NCBI GenBank assembly: GCA_020072655.1
Contig: JAIQGH010000030.1
Coordinates: forward strand, 1 to 64,000
Origin: Terriglobia bacterium
Lineage (GTDB): Bacteria; Acidobacteriota; Terriglobia; UBA7540
Length of the DNA stretch: 64,000 nt
Direction: 5' to 3'
Position numbers and translations under genes: made by a program. Below are positions 58,219 to 64,000 of the stretch, one piece after another (the stretch's first letter is position 1; each line of letters begins with the position of its first letter). The notes under the pieces were generated by a model that searched no databases, had not been told where the DNA came from, and worked only from the letters and a program-made list of their open reading frames with translations.

Positions 58219-58496
58219 ACAGTGGGGAGTTGGAGGGCTGGGACTGATTCTCTGGCTGCGTCCCAGGAAGCATCGGGCAATTCTTATCCCATCCCCGGCT
58301 TACGATCGCAGGCCCGGTTGCTTCTCCAAAGTTTCGCGGCGGGGCCGCCCAACCGGGCGGTCAATGAGACAAATAGTCGGTATTCCTGGAGACTGACCCC
58401 AGGCGGACTTTGGAACATGAATGCCGGGGCGGCGGAGGCATCACAATCTGCTTCCACGGCCGCCGCTCGCCAGGTCCTAACGAGCGGAATCCGGGC

Positions 58497-59243
58497 TTAA
58501 TTCCGGTAGGAGAGATCGGGTGGGAGGAACTCGACGCCCCGCTCATCGTTCAGCTTCTCAGTCGCCTTGAGGTCGAGGTCGGCGAGGGCGATTCGCCTGG
58601 TTGCCTGGCCCGCAAAGACCCAAAGCGTTTGTCCAAGGATAGCGTAATTCTGTACCTCCGCCCGGCGGCCGTCGCGATATACCAGGGCTAGAGGGACAAA
58701 CTCTTGCTGAGCGGCCGCCCGCGGCGCGACGGCGGACGCTTGTGCAGGCTCACGGGCGGCTCGCTCTTCCTGCAGCGATTCGACTGCCTGGGTGAGCTTC
58801 TCGATCTGGCCAGCAAGCATCTCGGTTTGGTCTGGCTGCGGCGCCGACGGTTCCTCGACCGGCTGGTAATCAGAGGGCGAGTACCCGATGTAGTAAGGAA
58901 CGATCAAGGGTGCGTTGAAAGCCGATTGCTGGCCGGGGTAGTGCGACCGGCAGGTAATGCCGCCCATGTTGTACGGATCGGCGAGGCAAAGGGTCTGAGG
59001 AATGTTGCTAAGGAACGAAGGGTTCCCGGAAGTAGCGCGGCCTGGCCGGCGGCTGGCGGAAGGCGCAGGCCTCATCGCCGTCGGCCTCATAGGACTGAAT
59101 GTGGGCCGAACCGACGCGGGGCGCATGGCCACTCTGGGCGGGCCTGAGGCCATCGGTCTCGCCGCCCAACCGCGTTGTGCCTCGAGCGGCAGGGGGAGAG
59201 TCAAACCCGCCACGAGAACCGAAACGGCAAGCAGTCGCCTCAT
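58497..59243 (-). CDS. Exported proline-rich protein of unknown function
   Basis: The protein has 248 residues. A signal peptide (LLAVSVLVAGLTLPLPLEAQ) precedes a low-complexity Pro/Ser/Arg region (about 28-70). A short Cys pair region (TLCLADPYNMGGITCRSHYP) follows, then a Gln/Glu-rich predicted coiled coil (EMLAGQIEKLTQAVESLQEE). The end is a small beta domain, FVPLALVYRDGRRAEVQNYA, ending in LDLKATEKLNDERGVEF. No known family was recognised; the last 70 residues may form a PilZ-like or SH3-like unit, which is a guess. Secreted or periplasmic. Confidence 0.72.
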   Translation of the reverse strand: MRRLLAVSVLVAGLTLPLPLEAQRGWAARPMASGPPRVAMRPASVRPTFSPMRPTAMRPAPSASRRPGRATSGNPSFLSNIPQTLCLADPYNMGGITCRSHYPGQQSAFNAPLIVPYYIGYSPSDYQPVEEPSAPQPDQTEMLAGQIEKLTQAVESLQEERAAREPAQASAVAPRAAAQQEFVPLALVYRDGRRAEVQNYAILGQTLWVFAGQATRRIALADLDLKATEKLNDERGVEFLPPDLSYRN

Positions 59244-59415
59244 GAGCGTATTTTACCGAAGTCCAAGGCTCCAGACATCCACACGGGAGGTCCAGCCGCG
59301 CTCCCTCTGCTGAGGTATGGCGCCATCTCAACACTCCGGACACCGCCGAGCAACGAGGGTTCCGGTAGATGAGATGCCTGCCCCCTGACAGACGTTGCCG
59401 ACAGGTCGTGTCTCC

Positions 59416-60021
59416 TCAACGGAGCAGATATGCACCCAGGACTGCGCGACAAAGGTCACGGTAGGTTTCTACCGGGGTGGTGGGCGGTCCCATCAGCCAC
59501 TGCCAGCAATATCCATCCACCAAGGCCCGGATCGTTGCCGCGGCGTCTTCAGGCCGCACACGGCGGAACAGCTGCTGCCGGATCCCCTCTTCGACGATGG
59601 CGATGTCCCGGCGGCGGCAGACCGCGAAGAAGTCGGCAAAAAGCGCCTTAAAGTTCTCCCTCCGCGCGCCCAAGGCGGCAAAGTCAAAAAGCACCAAATA
59701 AAGCTTGCGGTTGACGTCTGCGCTGTGGAATAGAACCTCCAGCTCTGCCGCCAGCCGAGCCCGTGGCGACTCGCCGCTTCGAGCGATTTCGTCCAACGTG
59801 TGGTTGAGCTGAGCGAAAAGCCAGCGCAGAACGGCGTGCAGGAGCTCATCCTTCTTGCGGAAGTAGTAGAGCGCTCCCCCCTTGCTCGAACCCGCCCGCG
59901 CCACGACGGACTCCAGGGTGAAATCGCTGATGCCCTTCTCAAGGATTTCTGCATACCCAGCCTTGACCAGTGCTTCGCGGCGGCGGTCAGCGAGTTGGGG
60001 GTCGGCTCTTCTTGGACTCAT
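59416..60021 (-). CDS. TetR-family transcriptional regulator
   Basis: The protein has 201 residues from the ATG at 60021 (GAGG upstream); an ATG four codons earlier is possible. The helix-turn-helix is AGYAEILEKGISDFTLESVV, ARAGSSKGGALYYFRKKDEL, in the standard position. The C-terminal ligand domain has the helix LYLVLFDFAALGARRENFKAL and a Trp-rich end, YCWQWLMGPPTTP, like BetI/AcrR-type proteins. Ligand unknown. The gene is divergently oriented to rlmN; the near-consensus promoter 34 bases upstream should give strong expression unless repressed. Confidence 0.93.
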   Translation of the reverse strand: MSPRRADPQLADRRREALVKAGYAEILEKGISDFTLESVVARAGSSKGGALYYFRKKDELLHAVLRWLFAQLNHTLDEIARSGESPRARLAAELEVLFHSADVNRKLYLVLFDFAALGARRENFKALFADFFAVCRRRDIAIVEEGIRQQLFRRVRPEDAAATIRALVDGYCWQWLMGPPTTPVETYRDLCRAVLGAYLLR

Positions 60022-60054
60022 GATCGACCTCACATGGAAAAGCAGTCTGGACGG

Positions 60055-60082
60055 ATTATAAACTACTATGCTTGTTTGTCAA
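60055..60082 (-). promoter_or_regulatory. Near-consensus sigma-70 promoter of the TetR gene
   Basis: On the minus strand TTGACA (60077-60082) and TATAAT (60055-60060) are separated by 16 bases. Both boxes match the consensus perfectly. The predicted leader is about 27 bases and carries the GAGG ribosome site. No clear inverted repeat covers the boxes. Confidence 0.75.
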
Positions 60083-60169
60083 TGTGTTGTAAACGCTTCG
60101 ATCTCGTTATGCCAAAATGTTCAGCACGGCCCAAGCGCCCGCCAGGCGCATTGATGGGCCACTGAAGCC

Positions 60170-61240
60170 ATGCTACTATCGCAGCCGTCAAATAGCATGA
60201 CCGAGCGCCACAGCAGGAATATCTTAGGGCTCAGCCTGGCCGAGCTTGAGCAACTCGCCATCGCTCTTGGCCAGTCACGCTATCGCGGAAAGCAACTCTA
60301 TCGGGCAATCTACGCCCGCCGCGTGCAATCCTTAGAGAGCCTGACTGACCTGAAGCGCGAATTCCGCGGCGCCCTCGCCAGCCAGTACCACATCGCCTAT
60401 CCCGAAATCCAGGGCGAATTCGCCTCCCGAGACGGAGCGGTCCGGTCCGTGTTGCGTCTCGGAGATGGGAACACTGTCGAGTCCGTCTACATGCCGGAAG
60501 AGGACCGAACCACGCTCTGCCTCTCGAGCCAAGTTGGCTGTGGGCTGGACTGCAAGTTCTGTTTTACCGGTCTGCTGGGAATGAGGCGGAATCTCACTCC
60601 GGGTGAGATTATCGGCCAGGTTCTGGCCATCGCCAAGGCTCGGAGCATCCCCCGACGGGCGCGGCTCAACATTGTCTTCATGGGCATGGGCGAGCCGCTG
60701 CTAAACCTCCCGGCGGTGATGCAGTCAGCGAGGGTTCTCGCCGACACCGACGGCCTGGGTATCCCGTTACGGCGTATCACAATTTCGACTGCCGGTGTCG
60801 TGCCGAAAATCCACGAGCTGGGCCGCGAGCCGGCGCGGCCCAAGCTGGCGGTGTCTCTCAACGCCTCCCATGACGAGCAGCGGACGGCGCTGATGCCACT
60901 GAACCGCAAGTACCCCCTGCGACAACTCCTCGATGCCTGCCGCGTTTTTCCCCTCCACCCGCGCGAGCGATTGACGTTCGAATACGTCATGCTGGATGGC
61001 ATCAACGACTCCAACGCCGACGCCGAGCGCGTCGCCGCTCTTGTGAGGGGTATCCGCTCCAAAATCAATCTCATCCCGTATAACTCCGGGGCCGAATTGC
61101 CCTACCGGCCCTCGCCGCTCAAACGTGTCATGGAGTTCCAGGAAATCCTCACGGCCCGGAATGTCCCTGCGTTTATCCGTATTTCCCGCGGGCAAGACGT
61201 GCGCGCCGCCTGCGGCCAGTTAAGCCTGGCAGGAGCCTAG
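60170..61240 (+). CDS. rlmN: Dual-specificity rRNA/tRNA methyltransferase RlmN (radical SAM)
   Basis: The protein has 356 residues from the ATG at 60170; the ATG at 60197 fits the family start about as well, and neither has a strong ribosome site. Radical-SAM cluster cysteines are C124, C128 and C131 in GCGLDCKFCFTG. The second catalytic pair, C117 (TTLCLSS) and C351 (AACGQLS), is present. It methylates C2 of A2503 in 23S rRNA and A37 in some tRNAs. Other motifs: GMGEPLLNLPAV, ISTAGVVPKI, LAVSLNASHDE. The 3' end overlaps pgeF by four bases, tail to tail. Confidence 0.95.
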   Translation: MLLSQPSNSMTERHSRNILGLSLAELEQLAIALGQSRYRGKQLYRAIYARRVQSLESLTDLKREFRGALASQYHIAYPEIQGEFASRDGAVRSVLRLGDGNTVESVYMPEEDRTTLCLSSQVGCGLDCKFCFTGLLGMRRNLTPGEIIGQVLAIAKARSIPRRARLNIVFMGMGEPLLNLPAVMQSARVLADTDGLGIPLRRITISTAGVVPKIHELGREPARPKLAVSLNASHDEQRTALMPLNRKYPLRQLLDACRVFPLHPRERLTFEYVMLDGINDSNADAERVAALVRGIRSKINLIPYNSGAELPYRPSPLKRVMEFQEILTARNVPAFIRISRGQDVRAACGQLSLAGA

Positions 61241-62175
61241 GGTCGGATCCCAATCACGGCCAACATCCGTCCGGTGCCGCCGCCCTCCTTGCGGTGGGAG
61301 AAGAAGAGGTCAGCCCGGCAGGCGGTACAGAGGCCGCTCACGGCGATGTTTCGCGCGGAAAGGCCTGCCGCCCGAAGTTGTGCGACGACGACCGCCGCAA
61401 GGTCCAGGCGGGCCGCCGGGCCGGTAGCCAGCGACCGCCCCGGTGGATGCTGAGAGAGTGAGACTGCCGGCGAGCGGCTGGTCGCGGCCTCGGAAGGCTT
61501 GCTCGGCAACACTGGGCAAAAGAACCGTTCGCTGTCGGTGAAGCGCCCAGAGTAAGCTGCCACCACTTCTTCACCCACCTCGTAACAGCAAGGTTGGATT
61601 CCTGGCCCTACGGCCGCGAGCATTTGCCGCGGGTCCGAGCCGAAGGTGGCTCGCATCAGGCCGACGGTCTTTTCCACAATACGCGCCAAACCGCCCCGCC
61701 AACCCGCATGCACCGCCGCCACGGCGCGCCTCCGCGGGTCAACAAGCAGGATCGGGACGCAGTCGGCTGTCCGAACGGACAGCAGAATTCCCGCCTCTTC
61801 GGTCAGTAGAGCGTCTCCTACCGGGGGATTACCGTCGGAACGATGGGGCAGAGGGCTGCCCGCCGCGAGGTACGCAAGCTTGCCGGCCTTGTCTCGCGTC
61901 ACCTGGTAGATGTGCGTCGAGTGGATTTGCCGCAAGGTCGCGAGGGAAAAGCCCTGCGCGCCGAGAGCCGCAAGAAAGCGCCGGCGATTCTCCTCAACGT
62001 TCCGGCGGCGATCCGCGCCGACAAAACCGAGATTGAGTCCCGACACCGTGCCGCGGCTCACTCCGCCGCGGCGTGTACTGAAGGCGTGGATTAGCCACGG
62101 AAACCGGGCCAGCGCAGCGCACTCGAGCCAGCTCAGCCCCGCGCGCACAACGATTCCGAAGCGCTGCCGGGCCAT
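61237..62175 (-). CDS. pgeF: Peptidoglycan editing factor PgeF / YfiH-type purine nucleoside phosphorylase
   Basis: The protein has 312 residues. The multicopper-oxidase-like YfiH motifs are all present: RQIHSTHIYQV, LLSVRTADCVPILLVDP, AAVHAGWRGGLARIVEK and GPGIQPCCYEVGEEV, with zinc ligands His, Cys and His. Members have adenosine-phosphorylase/deaminase activity and remove mis-incorporated residues from peptidoglycan precursors. An insertion of about 40 residues (LPSKPSEAATSRSPAVSLSQ region) before the C-terminal part is unusual. The stop codon overlaps that of rlmN. Confidence 0.92.
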   Translation of the reverse strand: MARQRFGIVVRAGLSWLECAALARFPWLIHAFSTRRGGVSRGTVSGLNLGFVGADRRRNVEENRRRFLAALGAQGFSLATLRQIHSTHIYQVTRDKAGKLAYLAAGSPLPHRSDGNPPVGDALLTEEAGILLSVRTADCVPILLVDPRRRAVAAVHAGWRGGLARIVEKTVGLMRATFGSDPRQMLAAVGPGIQPCCYEVGEEVVAAYSGRFTDSERFFCPVLPSKPSEAATSRSPAVSLSQHPPGRSLATGPAARLDLAAVVVAQLRAAGLSARNIAVSGLCTACRADLFFSHRKEGGGTGRMLAVIGIRP

Positions 62176-62271
62176 CGAGCCAATATAGCACGGCGCTTTA
62201 GTGACGAAAGGCAGACCGTATAGACTCTGCCCTGCCGACTTGATAATATTCTGTGTATTCAGGGTTTATCC

Positions 62272-63408
62272 ATGCTGCTTGGCGACGATAGGGTCTACGC
62301 TTATTCCGCCTTGGGGTTCGGCATCGGAATCCTTCTCTTCTTCAAAGGCTTCCGCAAGTTTCGTAAGTATCGGGTCCTAGCCGACACACCTGAGGTTCCC
62401 ATCCGGAGCGTCCCGATGGGGCTCGTGGAGATTCACGGCACGGCCCTTGGTGACGACAAGCTGGCAAGCCCCGTCAGCCATACCCCTTGCTATCTCTACA
62501 AGGTCCAAATCGATCGGTGGAAGGAGGACTCGAAAGGCCGGGGCGGCTGGGTTCACCACCGCACAGACATCGAAAGGGTGAAATTTTACCTCCAGGACAA
62601 AACCGGGAAGGTGCTCGTAGACCCTGGCGACGCGGAGCTGGATCTGCCTGAATACGCCCAGCGGAAAATCGGAGAGGGACGCACTTCTTCGGGCGGGCGG
62701 GGAGCCACTGAAAGCGAGCTGCGCAATTACGTCACCCAAGCCGACGTGCACCGGCTCTCGGGTTTTGTCGAACGCGCACTGGAACACGTCGGCCCGCGTA
62801 GCGACCCCAAGCAGGAGGAGACCCGACAGAGCCTTGTCGAAGCCTTCCAGCACACGCCCGGCTTCCCGGACTTCCAGCAGCGCATCGCGGGCCTCATGGC
62901 GTCGAAGCTCCAGCAGCGCCTCCAGGAGATAGGCCCGCAGCCTGATCCCCAAAAGGAACAGGCGAGGCTTGCGGCGCTCGAGGCATTCAAACACCCGCGC
63001 GGGAGCCCCGAGTATGGGGAACAGATGCGGCGCGCCGTGGTCTTTGCCCCTTCCTGGGGGCAACAGGAATTCCTGGAGGCGATGGGGGTGGCAACGTCAA
63101 ATGCGCCAGCTACGCTCCTGAACTTCCCCCAGGCGTCGGGCCGCTATCGCTTCACAGAATATTGCATCGTGCCCGGCCGATCCTACGACATCACCGGCAC
63201 GTGTACCGAGAATCCCAACCCCCGGGACGAGGACGATCGGAACATGATCGTCAAGGGCCAGAACGAACCGACTTTCCTGATCTCCTCGAAAACTGAGAAG
63301 CAACTGGAATCCGACCTGCGTTCTCGTGCGCAGTTGATGATCGTGGGCGGCGCGATCCTTTCCATTGTTTGCCTGGCGATCTTCCTCGCCAAGCTTGGCC
63401 TTTTCTAG
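62272..63408 (+). CDS. GIDE-domain membrane protein (E3-ligase-like)
   Basis: The protein has 378 residues. One membrane helix at the N-terminus (about 9-27) and one at the C-terminus (about 351-373) enclose a soluble region with the GIDE signature: VPIRSVPMGLVEIHGTALGD, SPVSHTPCYLYKVQIDRW and LIDxG-like DKTGKVLVDPGDAELDLP. An internal helical duplication (residues about 155-260) has two QxxL-DPKQEE-like repeats. The C-terminal GIDE part is YCIVPGRSYDITGTCTENP. The family is named after eukaryotic MULAN but bacterial members have no RING finger. It is followed by LemA, a usual partner. Confidence 0.85.
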   Translation: MLLGDDRVYAYSALGFGIGILLFFKGFRKFRKYRVLADTPEVPIRSVPMGLVEIHGTALGDDKLASPVSHTPCYLYKVQIDRWKEDSKGRGGWVHHRTDIERVKFYLQDKTGKVLVDPGDAELDLPEYAQRKIGEGRTSSGGRGATESELRNYVTQADVHRLSGFVERALEHVGPRSDPKQEETRQSLVEAFQHTPGFPDFQQRIAGLMASKLQQRLQEIGPQPDPQKEQARLAALEAFKHPRGSPEYGEQMRRAVVFAPSWGQQEFLEAMGVATSNAPATLLNFPQASGRYRFTEYCIVPGRSYDITGTCTENPNPRDEDDRNMIVKGQNEPTFLISSKTEKQLESDLRSRAQLMIVGGAILSIVCLAIFLAKLGLF

Positions 63409-63455
63409 ACGGGTGCGGGCGGGGCACCGCGGTAGGGTCCCCATTCGAAGGTAGC

Positions 63456-63479
63456 GCCCCGATTCATCTTCATCGGGGC
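63456..63479. repeat. GCCCCGAT palindrome, copy 2
   Basis: GCCCCGAT and ATCGGGGC arms with an eight-base loop; both this copy and 23752-23774 share the flanking GGTAGC. The rest of the 290-base gap to the LemA gene holds other fragments of the same repeat family (CCCGGCGCTACA) and no gene. Confidence 0.8.
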
Positions 63480-63701
63480 AAATGCCGGGCTCCTGACACC
63501 GTCGGGCCAACTTCTGCCCGGCGCTACATCCCAAATCAGGACACTGCCGTTGCCGCCCATCGGTGGACTTCCAGAGGCAATTCGAGTACGATTTCGCCGC
63601 ACCAGGGCCGGGGCACGGGCCCGACCGCAACGGCCCTGGCCCCGATGACCTGCATCGGCGCGGCGGCTTCGGTTCCTGTGACCTGAGGTGGAGGGTATTC
63701 C

Positions 63702-64000
63702 ATGATCGGCCTGACGATCTTGATCGGGCTCGTGGTAATTCTGTTCGTGGTAGGGATCATCATCTACTTCATCACCATCTATAACAGTCTGGTCCGGCTG
63801 CGAAACGACATCGACAAAGCCTGGGCCAACATTGACGTCTTGCTCAAGCAGCGACACGACGAACTGCCCAAGCTCATCGAGACCTGCAAGGGCTACATGC
63901 AGTACGAGCAGAAAACCTTTCTGCTCGTTACCGAAGCCCGCACGGCTTTCCTGCGGGCGACCTCGGTGTCGGAGAAGGCGCAGGCGGATAACCTCATCAG
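63702..64000 (+). CDS. lemA: LemA-family protein (3' end beyond window)
   Basis: The first 99 residues are visible, from the ATG at 63702 with GGTGGAGGG upstream. A hydrophobic N-terminal anchor (IGLTILIGLVVILFVVGIII) is followed by the LemA helical signature: YNSLVRLRNDIDKAWANIDV, LLKQRHDELPKLIETCKGYM and EQKTFLLVTEARTAFLRA. LemA proteins are membrane-anchored helical proteins of uncertain function, often encoded with GIDE or TPM-domain proteins. The gene is cut by the window edge. Confidence 0.92.
   Translation, partial: MIGLTILIGLVVILFVVGIIIYFITIYNSLVRLRNDIDKAWANIDVLLKQRHDELPKLIETCKGYMQYEQKTFLLVTEARTAFLRATSVSEKAQADNLI

Noticed and set aside
1-64000. tRNA, rRNA, integrase or transposase genes
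   Set aside because: No T-loop/anticodon arrangement, rRNA segment or DDE/tyrosine recombinase motif was found by reading both strands; the palindromes alone do not prove a mobile island.

Overview
The window reads as a chromosomal piece of a GC-rich, Gram-negative soil or sediment bacterium, most probably an Acidobacteriota member recovered as a metagenome-type contig. This is an inference from gene content: a carboxypeptidase-regulatory/TonB-receptor-like outer membrane protein, a type IV pilin, Tat-exported GH29 and GH2 hydrolases and NIPSNAP proteins, several small conserved proteins, and many dispersed palindromic repeats. No rRNA, tRNA, CRISPR array, integrase or transposase was seen. 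Several genes are interrupted by single-base shifts (CHASE2 cyclase, transpeptidase, hdrB) and one by an internal deletion (pirin). Raw reads should therefore be checked before calling them dead.

Layout. 0.2-6.4 kb is a rightward run: fused membrane/spermidine synthase-like protein, split CHASE2 adenylate cyclase, small exported protein, M48 protease, DinB protein, small conserved protein, CDP-alcohol phosphatidyltransferase. 6.5-14 kb is mostly sugar and carbon metabolism: HEGGH membrane protein, IlvD/Edd sugar-acid dehydratase, NIPSNAP protein, PIG-L deacetylase, ROK-type protein. 14-19.5 kb holds thiolase and 3-hydroxyacyl-CoA dehydrogenase (short-chain acyl-CoA metabolism), a HicBA toxin-antitoxin pair, recA and a split transpeptidase. 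19.5-25 kb holds a beta-carbonic anhydrase preceded by a structured leader or small RNA, a PLP sulfur-amino-acid lyase/synthase, about 0.8 kb of gene-free repeats, and an orphan two-domain protein with a deoxyribosyltransferase/TIR-like C-terminus (a defence-effector candidate). 25-36.4 kb is accessory: truncated haemoglobin, alpha-L-fucosidase, small exported proteins, an RsbT-like kinase, PEGA protein, pilin, the outer membrane receptor-like protein and a NYN/OST-HTH ribonuclease-like protein.

36.5-48.9 kb is the centrepiece. It is a leftward cluster in transcription order hdrC, hdrB, hdrD-like, etfB, etfA, membrane Fe-S oxidoreductase, hdrA, mvhD, mvhG, mvhA and a hydrogenase maturation protease. 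It encodes a predicted group 3c-type [NiFe]-hydrogenase/heterodisulfide-reductase complex with an electron-transfer flavoprotein branch ending in a membrane Fe-S protein that could reach the quinone pool. Together they could connect H2, ferredoxin, a disulfide-type acceptor, acyl-CoA dehydrogenase electrons and quinone. The thiolase and hydroxyacyl-CoA dehydrogenase elsewhere in the window fit a beta-oxidation supply, though that link is inferred.

49.4-64 kb: DUF6807/PmoA-type protein, GH2 hydrolase and zinc alcohol dehydrogenase (leftward); a GntR/YtrA-type repressor - stomatin - double ExbD-like operon under a 16-bp palindromic operator; a deleted pirin gene; a Kir-type potassium channel; an exported protein; a TetR regulator with a near-consensus promoter; RlmN; PgeF; and a GIDE-domain membrane protein followed by LemA, which runs off the end.
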